Origin: Treponema sp.
GTDB taxonomy: Bacteria > Spirochaetota > Spirochaetia > Treponematales > Treponemataceae
Direction of reading: 5' to 3'
Length of the DNA: 64,000 nt
Assembly (NCBI GenBank): GCA_017551545.1
Contig: JAFZLJ010000073.1
Coordinates: forward strand, 26,584-90,583
The first letter of the stretch is position 1. Each line of letters starts with the position of its first letter. A program made the translations under genes and the position numbers. Below, one piece after another: positions 6,767 through 16,203 of the stretch. Below the pieces are notes generated by a model, which ran no database searches, was not told where the DNA came from, and saw only the letters and a program-made list of their open reading frames with translations.

Positions 6767-9283
6767 ATGAACTCAAATGCATTGCTCGAAGTTGATTTTT
6801 ACCGCCTCAGAGACCAGGTTGCATCATACTGCATAACAGAAGAAGGCAAACAGTCCTTCTTGCAGCGCGAACCTTTAACAGATTCAAAGCAGATTGAAAA
6901 CCTCAAAAATCTGAGCCGTGAATGGACAAAATATCTTAGTGCCTCTCATAAAAATCCTGTTTTGTACTGGGAAAGTATTGCCCCTTTAATTGATGTTGTT
7001 CGTGCAAATGGTACAAGTCTTGTGCTTGAGCAGGTAAAGGCCTTGGGTCAGTTTGTACTGAGTGTAAATAATTTAAAGCAGTGCATTACGCTTCATGCCG
7101 ATGACCTTGAATTAAAAACTCTTTCTGCGCAGCTTGAAAAACTTCCCGATTTTACAGAAACAGAAAAACTTATTTTTCATATTATCACACCTGATGGTCA
7201 GCTTAGAGATCTTCCCGAAATTGCCGCTATTCGAAAACAGATTGCAGCGCTCAATTCAAAAATCAAGACAATCCTTCATGGTTATACAACAGACCAGAAG
7301 CTTTCGGGTGTGCTTGAATCGTCAGTACCGGTGCTTCGTAACGGAAGGCAGGTGCTTGCGGTAAAGGCAAGTCTTCAAAACAGAATCAACGGAATTATAA
7401 TTGATATTTCGCAGTCTGCGCAGACAGTTTATGTTGAACCGCAGGAAGTTGTTCTTTGCAGTAACGAGCTTATTCAAAAAGAAAATGAACTCATTCAGGT
7501 TATAAACCGAATTCTTGCTCAGCTTACAAAAGACCTTCAGCCAAGTGTTCCGCTTTTCCGTCAGGCACTTCCTGTAATGCTTTTGATGGATACAACCTGT
7601 GCAGCCGCCCGCTGGGGAAACGAAAACAACTGTATTTATGCTGTTCCTGCTATTGGAGAGCCTTCGCTTCTTTTAAAAGCACGTCATCCGCTGCTTGGTG
7701 AAAAGGCAGTACCGATTGATTTTTATTTTATGGATGGTAAGCGTGTACTTATAATTACCGGACCGAACACTGGCGGTAAAACTGTTTCTTTAAAAACCTT
7801 TGCACTTTTTAGTATGCTTAATCAGGCGGGACTTCCTGTTCCTGCAGCAGAAGGCACAAGGCTTCCTGTTTTCAAAGAGCTTTTTGCAGATATTGGCGAC
7901 AGTCAGGATATTGATATGAGCCTAAGTACCTTCAGCGGTCACATGAAAAATATTGCTCAGGCTGTAAGTGGCGCAGATAAGCATTCGCTTGTTTTACTTG
8001 ATGAACTTGGAAGCGGAACAGATCCTCAGGAAGGAACTGCAATTGCCATGGCTGTGCTTGATACTCTTATAGAAAAAAAGGCATTTGTTCTTGTTACAAC
8101 TCACATGGGCATTTTGAAAAATTACGGTTATACAAATCCGGGCTGTGTTAATGCAAGCGTTGAATTTGATCAGAGTACGCTTTCTCCGTCATTTAAATTG
8201 AATATGGGAATCCCTGGTGAAAGTCATGCCATTGCAATTGCAAGAAAATCGGGCTTGCCGCAGGATGTTGTAAACCATGCCAAAAATTATATTGCAACTG
8301 AACAGGCAGATGTTTCGTCTCTTATAAAGGGGTTGAACAAAAAGCATGCCGAACTTGACCGTATTCAGCACAAGGCACGCATGCTTCAGAAGGAAGTTGA
8401 AGAAAAAGAACTTCGTATAAAAGAAAAGGAACTTTCGCTTAAGCGCAAGGAAAACGAACTTAAAAAAGGTCATCAGCAGGAAATGCACGACTTTTTGATT
8501 CACAGTCGTCGCACTCTTGAAAATCTTGTACGCCAGCTTAGGGAAGGGGAGCTTACCCGCGAAAAAACTCTTGGAGTAAAACAGTTTATTTCTGAACTCG
8601 AAAATGATGTTGACCGGCTTGATAATAAAATTGAAGTTGAAGATGAAAAGCTTGCAGCTCAGGAACAGGCCTTTCAGAAAGAAAGCGATGCTTACAAAAA
8701 GCAAAACGGTTCGAACAAAAAGACAAAGAAAAAACTCAGTAATGCAGAAGCGCTTAAATATGCAACGCCTCTTACAGAGCAGGTATCGTCTAAGCCTGGA
8801 AAAAAACTTGAAGAAGAAGAGCCCCTTGTTTTTGAACCGGGTGCCGCAGTTACAGCTGGTTTTGCAAAGAACGAAGGAGTACTTATTGATCTTGTCCGCA
8901 AGGGCTTGTGGAATGTTCAGTTTGGCAGTGTAAAGATGACTGTAAAAGAAAAAGACCTTAGGCTGGTAAAGAGCTCTGCTGCAACAAAAATAAACAAGCC
9001 TCTGGTTTCTTATGACTTAGAAAGCGCTACAGGAGATGAACGACCGGTATTTGAACTGCGTCTTCTTGGCATGAGGACAGAAGAAGCAATTCATGCTCTG
9101 GAGCATCAGATAGACTTGTGTACTCTAAGCAATTTTACTCATTTTAGTGTAATTCACGGCAAAGGCAACGGAATCCTGCAGCAGGCCGTCCGCGATTATC
9201 TTTCCCACTGCACCCTGGTCAAAAGCTTTGATTTTGCCCCTCCCGAAGACGGCGGAAGCGGAAAGACTTATGTAAATTTGTAA
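6767..9283 (+). CDS. mutS2: MutS2 family ATPase/endonuclease
   Basis: 838-residue cytoplasmic homologue of MutS2, which acts on recombination intermediates or on collided ribosomes. The MutS core includes Walker A GPNTGGKTVSLK near residue 331, the Walker B/signature LVLLDELGSGTDPQEGTA and the TTHMG switch. A long charged coiled coil follows (about residues 500-650). The C-terminal Smr domain (about 755-838) has LLGMR in place of the usual LDLRG and keeps HGKGNG. Length is typical. Start: ATG 6767 with no ribosome-binding site but a promoter exactly positioned for leaderless expression. Confidence 0.95.
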   Translation: MNSNALLEVDFYRLRDQVASYCITEEGKQSFLQREPLTDSKQIENLKNLSREWTKYLSASHKNPVLYWESIAPLIDVVRANGTSLVLEQVKALGQFVLSVNNLKQCITLHADDLELKTLSAQLEKLPDFTETEKLIFHIITPDGQLRDLPEIAAIRKQIAALNSKIKTILHGYTTDQKLSGVLESSVPVLRNGRQVLAVKASLQNRINGIIIDISQSAQTVYVEPQEVVLCSNELIQKENELIQVINRILAQLTKDLQPSVPLFRQALPVMLLMDTTCAAARWGNENNCIYAVPAIGEPSLLLKARHPLLGEKAVPIDFYFMDGKRVLIITGPNTGGKTVSLKTFALFSMLNQAGLPVPAAEGTRLPVFKELFADIGDSQDIDMSLSTFSGHMKNIAQAVSGADKHSLVLLDELGSGTDPQEGTAIAMAVLDTLIEKKAFVLVTTHMGILKNYGYTNPGCVNASVEFDQSTLSPSFKLNMGIPGESHAIAIARKSGLPQDVVNHAKNYIATEQADVSSLIKGLNKKHAELDRIQHKARMLQKEVEEKELRIKEKELSLKRKENELKKGHQQEMHDFLIHSRRTLENLVRQLREGELTREKTLGVKQFISELENDVDRLDNKIEVEDEKLAAQEQAFQKESDAYKKQNGSNKKTKKKLSNAEALKYATPLTEQVSSKPGKKLEEEEPLVFEPGAAVTAGFAKNEGVLIDLVRKGLWNVQFGSVKMTVKEKDLRLVKSSAATKINKPLVSYDLESATGDERPVFELRLLGMRTEEAIHALEHQIDLCTLSNFTHFSVIHGKGNGILQQAVRDYLSHCTLVKSFDFAPPEDGGSGKTYVNL

Positions 9284-9291
9284 TAAATAGT

Positions 9292-9702
9292 TTACTTCCA
9301 GGCCTCACCAATAATTTTCATGGAATCCACCTTCCATTTTTCTGTTGATTTACCATTTAATCTTGTATCAAAGTTAAACTCTACGGGTATATAAATACTG
9401 CTTCCTGGTTTAAGGGTAATATCAAAGGAAACAGTTTTAAAGTATTGTCTTTCACTTGATTCGGCAGAAAGACTTATTGTGGAATTGTATATATCGATAC
9501 TTCCTGTATTTGAAATTTTAAGAGTTCCGTTAATATACCGTACATAATAATTTGTAGATTCCTGTTTGTATTCATCCTCTGAGGTATAAACAGAAAGCAA
9601 TTGTGCAGAACCTTTTGGATCTTCAAAAAATTTACAGCAAGAGAGCATAAATACAAGGGAAAATAAAAATATGAGTAATATTAATTTAAAATAGTTTTTC
9701 AT
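9292..9702 (-). CDS. Small lipoprotein, last gene of the export operon
   Basis: 136 residues with an N-terminal hydrophobic signal and lipobox FMLSC, followed by an all-beta-looking domain containing an Ig/adhesin-like pattern (LKISNTGSIDIYNSTISL). No family recognised. Its start overlaps the end of the TolC-like gene by 17 bases, so it belongs to the pcat-hlyD-tolC operon and may assist the export channel or serve as immunity lipoprotein. Both roles are inference. Confidence 0.7.
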   Translation of the reverse strand: MKNYFKLILLIFLFSLVFMLSCCKFFEDPKGSAQLLSVYTSEDEYKQESTNYYVRYINGTLKISNTGSIDIYNSTISLSAESSERQYFKTVSFDITLKPGSSIYIPVEFNFDTRLNGKSTEKWKVDSMKIIGEAWK

Positions 9703-11212
9703 AGTTATCTCCTAAAAGTCTTATCATAAATGTATCAATTCCGTTGCAGATTTTTATCAGTTCCAGGTAATTATCCACTGTTTTCCAGAAGCTTTGTATA
9801 TAGTCACTGTAAATAAGAAAGTAAAGACTCTCTCCTTTATAAAATTCATCCTGAGTAATAAGCCCCTTTGACAAGAGTTCTGCCCTTTCTATGCGAAAGG
9901 TATTTTCACTTTCAAGCTGGGCTTTCAGTTCCTTGATGTATTTTGTATCTGCTTCAATCTGGGCAAGTAATATGAACAACTGTCCTTTTTGAGAAACCTG
10001 CTTTATCTGCATTTCTTTTGTAATTGAGTCGCTGTAAAGTCTGTAAATATCATTACGCAGTTTTTTTGCAGAAGAGAGTTCAAAGGTTTTCTGTATTCCT
10101 ACAGCCACGGAAAAATCAATTGGATAAGGAGACTGATTAAGACTACGGAATGATTTGAACCAGTCTGAATAAGAATTGTAGAAATTATTGTCGGTCTTAA
10201 GAGTAGAAGAAAAATACAGAACCGGAGCAGAATTTTTATCTTCATTTTTCTTCTGAAGATTATATTGCCTTAAGCTATTAGAATAAATTTGTGAATCAAG
10301 ATTCTGTTCAATCAGTTTTTCTGCCTCTTCGTGAAAATAGTTTGTAAGTTTCCCAGATATTTCCTGTATAAGATCAGCTAATTCTATTCGTTTATCATTT
10401 ATCTGTTTAATATCAAAATCCGGAAGAATTAGATATAAGTTTTTTAATAAATCCTTTTCTTTAAAAGAAAGTTCATTCAATTTGTTTTCTGCTTCGACAG
10501 TCTGATGTTCTGCATAAAAGGATTGTAAACCAGATTGAAGCCCGCTTTTCTCTTTATTTTTTGCAGTAGAGGCCTGGCTTTTATATTCTTCTGCAAGTGC
10601 CTTGTAGTAATCTTTTTGTGCAAGCAGAATGTCTGCAGACGAAAGAAGATTTATTATACTTTTTAATTCTTCAAAGAGATTTTTTTCCATAATAAGTCGG
10701 CTGTAAGAAAGTTGTTCTCTTATTAAAAGAAGTTCGGTGTCTTTTGTAATTCCAAAGGCACCTCTGGTAAGGCTTTGATTAAGTTTTAACTGCAGCTGTG
10801 GAAACTGTATAAAAGCATTTTGCTCTGTAAGCCAGCTAAAGGCATAGTCTGCTGTAAAAGAAAGCTGTCCTCTGCCCGGAAGTTTCTGGATTACAGACAG
10901 GGATGCGGCAGGAGACATTAGCATTTTAAAAGAAGAATCCGGAGTTTGATTTAATACATATAAATTATCTCCACGCTGAATGTTAAGACTTTCCTGTAAG
11001 CCAGCCTGTATTACAGGAAACCAGGAATAATCATATTGTTTTTTCTGAATAAGGGTAGAAGAATATTCATTTATAATTCTATTTATTGTAATGCTGTTGG
11101 AAAAAGCGGTCTGCAGAGTCTGCTGCCAGAACTCTGTTTCGAGGGAAAAAACAAAGTTTAGTATGGAGAAAGATAGTAAACTAAATAAAAGGATTTTTTT
11201 CTTTAATACCAT
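9686..11212 (-). CDS. TolC-like outer-membrane channel protein
   Basis: 508 residues with a cleavable signal peptide (about residues 1-23) and two long amphipathic helical regions separated by beta segments, the duplicated layout of TolC/OEP proteins. Similarity is structural rather than strong in motif. Neighbours confirm the role: it overlaps the hlyD stop by 10 bases and sits downstream of a C39 ABC transporter. With them it would form a type I-like conduit across both membranes. Confidence 0.75.
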   Translation of the reverse strand: MVLKKKILLFSLLSFSILNFVFSLETEFWQQTLQTAFSNSITINRIINEYSSTLIQKKQYDYSWFPVIQAGLQESLNIQRGDNLYVLNQTPDSSFKMLMSPAASLSVIQKLPGRGQLSFTADYAFSWLTEQNAFIQFPQLQLKLNQSLTRGAFGITKDTELLLIREQLSYSRLIMEKNLFEELKSIINLLSSADILLAQKDYYKALAEEYKSQASTAKNKEKSGLQSGLQSFYAEHQTVEAENKLNELSFKEKDLLKNLYLILPDFDIKQINDKRIELADLIQEISGKLTNYFHEEAEKLIEQNLDSQIYSNSLRQYNLQKKNEDKNSAPVLYFSSTLKTDNNFYNSYSDWFKSFRSLNQSPYPIDFSVAVGIQKTFELSSAKKLRNDIYRLYSDSITKEMQIKQVSQKGQLFILLAQIEADTKYIKELKAQLESENTFRIERAELLSKGLITQDEFYKGESLYFLIYSDYIQSFWKTVDNYLELIKICNGIDTFMIRLLGDNYEKLF

Positions 11213-12345
11213 AGGTTAAGCTTTTCCAGAATATAATTAAGTATAGTTTTTCTTGAAAGTACTATTCTTGCATCTGCTTCAAGACCGACCTTAAGGGGAT
11301 AACTTTTTCCTTTTTTGTCACTTAGAATTGTTTTTTCTATATTAGTACGTATTATAAAAAAAGCTTCACCGTTCTGAGTTTTTGTTACATCAGGATCAAT
11401 TGTAATGATTGTCCCTTCCGTGCCCCCAAACTCATGGTAAGGAAGACTTGGAAACCGTATTTTTACCTTCATTCCTTCTTCTATTTTACCGGCCTGCCTG
11501 GCTGGAATTATAATTTCAATTTTTGGAGAAGAAGTTTCATAAGGTATTATGTTAAAAATATTTTGTCCGGCCTGTATCCAATCTCCGGTATTAAAAACAC
11601 TAATCTCCTGTATTATTCCATCTATTGGTGCGCATACTTTCGTAAACAGCAGAGAATCTTCAATCTGTCTTAACCTGGTCCTGTTAATCTTTTGAGAAGT
11701 CTGATATTTTATAATTTCTTCTTCGATATCGTGTTCAAAAGAGATATAAAGGTTGTTGTAGTCATCACATGAAATAAGATACTGTGAGTTAAGTTCATTT
11801 AACACGGTGGCAGTTGTCATTGAAGAAGGAAGAGTTTTTTCTTTTTCCAGTTTTTCAAGATTATAGTTTTTGATATTTTCCAGTTTTGAAAGATTTGTTT
11901 TCCATACTTCAAAGCGTAAATAGGCCTCATAATGATTTTGATTTATTATGTTTTTATCCTGTAAGATGCTTTGCCTTATTTCATATAAGGCATCAAGTTT
12001 TTCATTTTCTTCTTCCATCTGTGTGATTAAAGAGGCTTTTTCTGCCTCCAGCTGGGTTGGATCTATTTCCAGCAACAGTTGTCCTTTAGTAACACTTTGT
12101 CCCGACTCGTAAGAAATTGTTTTAATACGTCCTGTAACTGCGTTTGAAACTTTTGAAATATTATTATTCGGACGGATATTGCCTTTTACCTTAATTACTT
12201 CTTCAAAGGGGGCAAAACTGAGAATAAGAGTAACTGTAATAAGAAAACATGTTATAATAAAAATAACTATATTTTGAGAAGAAGGTTTTTTTCGTAAAAA
12301 ATATTCTTGAGTATAATTAGATACTATATCATCATATATTTTCAT
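11203..12345 (-). CDS. HlyD-family membrane fusion protein (bacteriocin exporter adaptor)
   Basis: About 380 residues: a single N-terminal membrane helix (IVIFIITCFLITVTLILSF), a biotinyl-lipoyl half motif (VKGNIRPNNNISKVSNAVTGRI), a coiled-coil hairpin (about residues 85-205), the second lipoyl half (FTKVCAPIDGIIQEISVFN) and a beta-barrel domain. This is the HlyD/LcnD adaptor plan. Start chosen at ATG 12345, two bases after the pcat stop with AGGAAG upstream; a longer frame to 12375 overlaps the transporter and lacks support. It bridges the PCAT transporter and the TolC-like channel. Confidence 0.88.
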   Translation of the reverse strand: MKIYDDIVSNYTQEYFLRKKPSSQNIVIFIITCFLITVTLILSFAPFEEVIKVKGNIRPNNNISKVSNAVTGRIKTISYESGQSVTKGQLLLEIDPTQLEAEKASLITQMEEENEKLDALYEIRQSILQDKNIINQNHYEAYLRFEVWKTNLSKLENIKNYNLEKLEKEKTLPSSMTTATVLNELNSQYLISCDDYNNLYISFEHDIEEEIIKYQTSQKINRTRLRQIEDSLLFTKVCAPIDGIIQEISVFNTGDWIQAGQNIFNIIPYETSSPKIEIIIPARQAGKIEEGMKVKIRFPSLPYHEFGGTEGTIITIDPDVTKTQNGEAFFIIRTNIEKTILSDKKGKSYPLKVGLEADARIVLSRKTILNYILEKLNLWY

Positions 12346-12347
12346 AT

Positions 12348-14498
12348 TTATTCTTCCTGATTTTGATTTTTCCACATATCTGAATAAATTCCTTGTTTCT
12401 GTAGAAGTTGTGTATGTGTTCCTTTTTCTACAAGTTTTCCTTTATTAAAAACAAATATCTTGTCACAGTTTTTTATAGTCGAAAGACGATGTGCAACTAC
12501 GATGGTTGTTGTATCTGAAGAAATCTTATTTATTGTTTTCATAATCGCATTTTCGCAAAGGCTATCTAGACTGGAAGTTGCTTCATCAAGAACAAGAATA
12601 CGAGGTTTGCGCAGTAGCACGCGTGCAAGGGCTATTCGTTGACGCTCCCCACCTGAAAGAGAAATTCCTTTTTCTCCTATTTTTTCTGAAAATCTGTTAT
12701 CTAATTTTGAAATAAAATCCAAAGCCTCTGCTTCGTTTGCAGCAGTAATAATATCTTCTAGGCTAGCATCGTAATTACCCCAAGAAATGTTTTCCTGAAT
12801 TGTACCACTAAAAAGAAGTATTTCTTGAGGAACATAACCAAAAGCATTTCTATACGAAACAGTGTTTATATCCATTATATTGTTTTCATCCAGAGTGATG
12901 TTCCCAGAATCTGGTGCATAAAACTTTAATAATAGTTTTACAAGTGTAGTCTTACCAGAACCGGAAGGTCCAACAAAAGCAACTTTTTCTCCTGCTTTAA
13001 TATCTAAACTTATATTTTCAAGAGTATTGCCTCTGGAACCATATGAAAAAGTTAGATTTGTAATACTTATATTCCCTTTTATTGTTTTTGGAATAAGTTC
13101 ACCATTGTTTATTTCTTGTTCGCATGGTAAATCAAGAATTTCGCCAATACGCTTTGTTGCAACAGATAATTCTTGTAATTGAGGTTGTAATGTTATGAGG
13201 TGACTTAATGGACTTAAGAAATATCCAAGAAGGGTAACAAACGCAATTAATTCTCCGAGTGATAGTTTTCCCTGCATTATCAGATAGCTTCCATACCAGT
13301 AGACAGCAAGACTTCCTGTCTGTGCTAAAAATCCCTGAATTGTTCCTTGAAATATACTAAAGTTTGATAATTTAAAATTTCTGTCAATAGTCTCCAGAAT
13401 TTTAATTTCTGCCTTATCATAAGAATCATTCTCTGTAGATAAGGCTTTTATAGTTGCTATGCCATTTATACTTTCTACGAAATGCGAATATTTTTCTGCT
13501 TCTTTAACAGAACGACTATAAATAAGTTTCTTAAAAATTTTTGTAAAGCAAAGTACAAGGATGCCAGAAAGAATTACTGGAATTACTGAAATACCCACAA
13601 GAGAAGAACTGAATGAAAATAGTACCAGTCCAGTAAATATAAGCATAACGCAGTCTAGAATGACACCTATAGTCATGCTTGATAATGCATTTTTTATTGT
13701 ATTTATATCATTGAATCTTGAAAGAATTTCGCCACTTTTTCTTTTTGTAAAAAAATCTAATGGAAGTTTGAGTATATGATTAAAGTAGTTGAGAGACAAA
13801 ATTGCTTCTATTTTGTTACCAAGATAATTTATTAGATGACTTCTTGCAAAATTTAACAATGCTTGAAAAATAATAACAATCAGATAAGCAATAGAAATTG
13901 AAATCAAAGCTGTCGGAAGATAAGAATAAATGACATCATCTATCAGGTAACGAAAATAAAATGCCCCAAATATACTAAGTACTGTTAGTATAAAACTAGA
14001 TATTAAGGTTTGAATTGTCAGATACTTGTTTTCACTTAGAAGATACCAAAATCGTTGGACAAAGTTTTTTTCATCATTAGTTTTTTCAAAGCCTTTATCT
14101 GGCAATAAGAAAAATAAAATACCAGTCCAATATTCTATAAAATCTTTAATCTTTATCCAGGATATTTTTTGTGCAGGATCTGCAACAAGTAATTTATTAT
14201 TCTTGATTTTGTAAATAACAACATAGTGTTCAAAATTATTTCTATAGGTATTAGCTATAATTGGGAATGGTAAGTCTTTTCTTAGAATTTTCTTTTGAGA
14301 TAGAATTGCTTTACATTTGAATCCAATATGACTAGCCGCTTTTATAATTCCTTTGCCAGAAGTACCCCTTGTGTCTGTTCCTGCATAATTACGTATTTTA
14401 GCAATCGATATTTTTTTGCCATAAAATTTTGCAATCGTTGCAAGACAGGCAGCTCCACAATCAGTTTTGTCTTGTTGATGAACTAAACAATAATGCAT
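12348..14498 (-). CDS. Peptidase-containing ABC transporter (C39 peptidase, PCAT)
   Basis: 716-residue inner-membrane exporter that cuts double-glycine leaders and exports the cargo. The N-terminal C39 peptidase has catalytic Cys14 (DCGAAC), His91 (EHYVVIY) and Asp107 (ADPAQ). Six transmembrane helices span about 160-440. The ATPase carries Walker A VGPSGSGKTTL, signature SLSGGERQR and Walker B ILVLDEATSSLDS. The probable substrate is the divergently encoded 14674-15462 product, whose leader ends INGG. The gene is AT-rich like the rest of the island. Confidence 0.95.
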   Translation of the reverse strand: MHYCLVHQQDKTDCGAACLATIAKFYGKKISIAKIRNYAGTDTRGTSGKGIIKAASHIGFKCKAILSQKKILRKDLPFPIIANTYRNNFEHYVVIYKIKNNKLLVADPAQKISWIKIKDFIEYWTGILFFLLPDKGFEKTNDEKNFVQRFWYLLSENKYLTIQTLISSFILTVLSIFGAFYFRYLIDDVIYSYLPTALISISIAYLIVIIFQALLNFARSHLINYLGNKIEAILSLNYFNHILKLPLDFFTKRKSGEILSRFNDINTIKNALSSMTIGVILDCVMLIFTGLVLFSFSSSLVGISVIPVILSGILVLCFTKIFKKLIYSRSVKEAEKYSHFVESINGIATIKALSTENDSYDKAEIKILETIDRNFKLSNFSIFQGTIQGFLAQTGSLAVYWYGSYLIMQGKLSLGELIAFVTLLGYFLSPLSHLITLQPQLQELSVATKRIGEILDLPCEQEINNGELIPKTIKGNISITNLTFSYGSRGNTLENISLDIKAGEKVAFVGPSGSGKTTLVKLLLKFYAPDSGNITLDENNIMDINTVSYRNAFGYVPQEILLFSGTIQENISWGNYDASLEDIITAANEAEALDFISKLDNRFSEKIGEKGISLSGGERQRIALARVLLRKPRILVLDEATSSLDSLCENAIMKTINKISSDTTTIVVAHRLSTIKNCDKIFVFNKGKLVEKGTHTQLLQKQGIYSDMWKNQNQEE

Positions 14499-14541
14499 TT
14501 CCTGAATTCCTTTTTGATTGAACTTGCTTAAATAATATCAC

Positions 14542-14573
14542 TTGACAAAAAAAAAAAAAAAAGCGAGTATAAT
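14542..14573 (+). promoter_or_regulatory. Promoter with a 16-A tract in its spacer
   Basis: TTGACA at 14542-14547 and TATAAT at 14568-14573, both perfect consensus, separated by 20 bases of which 15 are A (uninterrupted A run 14547-14562). The spacing is 2-3 bases longer than optimal. Loss of a few A residues would restore a strong promoter, the classical arrangement for phase variation by slipped-strand mispairing. It points at the double-glycine-leader gene. Confidence 0.55.
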
Positions 14574-14623
14574 GAAATAAGAGAAAAAAAGCAATACTTT
14601 TTTTAAAAAAAACAAATATTTTT

Positions 14624-14651
14624 TTGATATTTTATTGTTTTCTGTTATACT
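14624..14651 (+). promoter_or_regulatory. Second promoter for the right-hand island operon
   Basis: TTGATA (14624-14629), 16 bases, TATACT (14646-14651), followed by the ribosome-binding site AGGAGA (14660-14665) and ATG 14674. Confidence 0.45.
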
Positions 14652-14673
14652 TATTTAATAGGAGAAACCCAGT

Positions 14674-15462
14674 ATGTCAAAAAAACACCATTTTGGAATT
14701 TTTGATTTTTCAACATTCGATATTTCTGAACTTGGTCGTGAACTGACGGAAGAAGAATTGTTTATTATAAACGGAGGTTCTTGTGGAGGCGGAGGAACGG
14801 GAAATTATGCAACTAATTCTGGGGATTCAAGTAATTCAAATACAAACGATTATTCGTCAAGTAGTAATAGTTCCATATTAACACCTACAACAAGTGCAAC
14901 ATCATCATGTTCTTCTTCAATGATAGAATCTGGTAGTTCAGTAAATAATCAACAGGAAGAAGAATATGACCAGCCGATAACTGCAACTCGTGTAAACCAA
15001 AGAAGTTTTTCGTGTGGAAATGGTTATACAAATGAGTTTGGAAATAATGCATGTGCCGTAACTTCTTTACTTAATGAGATTTCAGAACAATATACAAAAG
15101 AGACTGGAAAGGTTCTTACAACTAAACAAGTTGCAGATGCAATGAAAGCAGCAATCAATTCTAAGAGTGTAAATGCTAGAAATGCAAATGTTGATAATTG
15201 GGCTGGAGCAGCAAATGCAATGGCAGCTTCATTGGGGCTAAATGGAACTTATTCATACTCTTCTAATTCTTCTGTTACAGATGCTAAAATTTTTGCAGTG
15301 GATAAAAATGGTGATGGTAAAGTAGATCATTTTGTAAATGATATTGGAAATGGACAATATTATGATCCATGGAATGGTACAACAGGGAATGTTTCTGATC
15401 TAATTCTTGCTAATACAGGATTGGGAGGAACAAGGAATCTTTCCTATGTTGTAAAAAAATAA
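14674..15462 (+). CDS. Double-glycine-leader secreted protein with a cysteine-peptidase-like domain
   Basis: 262 residues. Residues 1-35 are a bacteriocin-type leader (ELTEEELFIINGG, cleavage expected after Gly35), matched by the C39 transporter encoded divergently. A Gly/Ser/Thr/Asn-rich linker spans 36-105. The C-terminal domain resembles the C39/papain fold: Cys127 in NNACAVTSLLN, His219 in DHFVND and Asp231 in YYDPWNG would be the triad. Residues 210-218 (DKNGDGKVD) match a calcium-binding EF-hand/dockerin loop just before the His. The mature product is far larger than a bacteriocin, so a secreted enzyme or toxin is likely. Modification by the downstream radical SAM enzyme is possible. 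Triad assignment is inference. Confidence 0.7.
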   Translation: MSKKHHFGIFDFSTFDISELGRELTEEELFIINGGSCGGGGTGNYATNSGDSSNSNTNDYSSSSNSSILTPTTSATSSCSSSMIESGSSVNNQQEEEYDQPITATRVNQRSFSCGNGYTNEFGNNACAVTSLLNEISEQYTKETGKVLTTKQVADAMKAAINSKSVNARNANVDNWAGAANAMAASLGLNGTYSYSSNSSVTDAKIFAVDKNGDGKVDHFVNDIGNGQYYDPWNGTTGNVSDLILANTGLGGTRNLSYVVKK

Positions 15463-15476
15463 AAGACGGAGGATAT

Positions 15477-16193
15477 ATGAAAAAAAATCTAGCCTTAATT
15501 TTCTTATTTATGTGTGCTAGTATGTTTGGAAGGGGTTATTTAAATCCAGCAGATGATGAAGTATTATCTTCGCTTGTATTGCCAAAAGATATATATATAT
15601 TCAAGAATGCTGAAGATGAAAACAAACATGTTGGTTTCTCAGACTTTGGAATATATATCAATAAAGAGACAAAAGAAGAATTTGTAAAATATATAAAATT
15701 TGGTCTTTCTGAAGATCTGTTTCCTAATGAATCTGATAAAACTTTTGAAAATATAAAATTGCAATTATCTCTTAAAAAGAATATTTTTAGTACTTTAGAT
15801 ATATTGTATTTTTATAGTTGGGAAAAATCTGGAAATGCAGAGTTTTCCATACAATATTCATTGGGAAAGCAAGGGGTAATTGATACCGAATTTATTTATG
15901 TGGTACGAATATTTTATGAGAATTATGTATACACAATTAGATTCAAAGGTTGTCTGAATCCCAATGAAAAAAATGACTATTTAGATAGTCTAACGGATTT
16001 ATTGATTTTTAAACCAGGTACAAAAACAGATATAAATAGAGGTATAGAGGGTACTCAAGGTTACTATTGGAAAAATAGAAATTCACCAGAAAAGTTTTAT
16101 GAAAGATTACAAGCGGAGCAAGGTGATAATTATGGTGCTGAATTCCAAAGAACTTTCAATGAACTTATGAAAAGTTTGAAAGAAATATTGTAA
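15477..16193 (+). CDS. Exported protein of unknown function in the maturase operon
   Basis: 238 residues with an N-terminal signal (KKNLALIFLFMCASMFG) and a mature alpha/beta-looking domain rich in aromatic residues and Lys. No family recognised. It starts 14 bases after the double-glycine-leader gene with site GGAGG (15466-15473 region), so it is translated from the same mRNA. The position immediately after the cargo gene is where immunity proteins are often found; that is only a positional argument. Confidence 0.65.
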   Translation: MKKNLALIFLFMCASMFGRGYLNPADDEVLSSLVLPKDIYIFKNAEDENKHVGFSDFGIYINKETKEEFVKYIKFGLSEDLFPNESDKTFENIKLQLSLKKNIFSTLDILYFYSWEKSGNAEFSIQYSLGKQGVIDTEFIYVVRIFYENYVYTIRFKGCLNPNEKNDYLDSLTDLLIFKPGTKTDINRGIEGTQGYYWKNRNSPEKFYERLQAEQGDNYGAEFQRTFNELMKSLKEIL

Positions 16194-16203
16194 GAAAGAA
16201 AGC

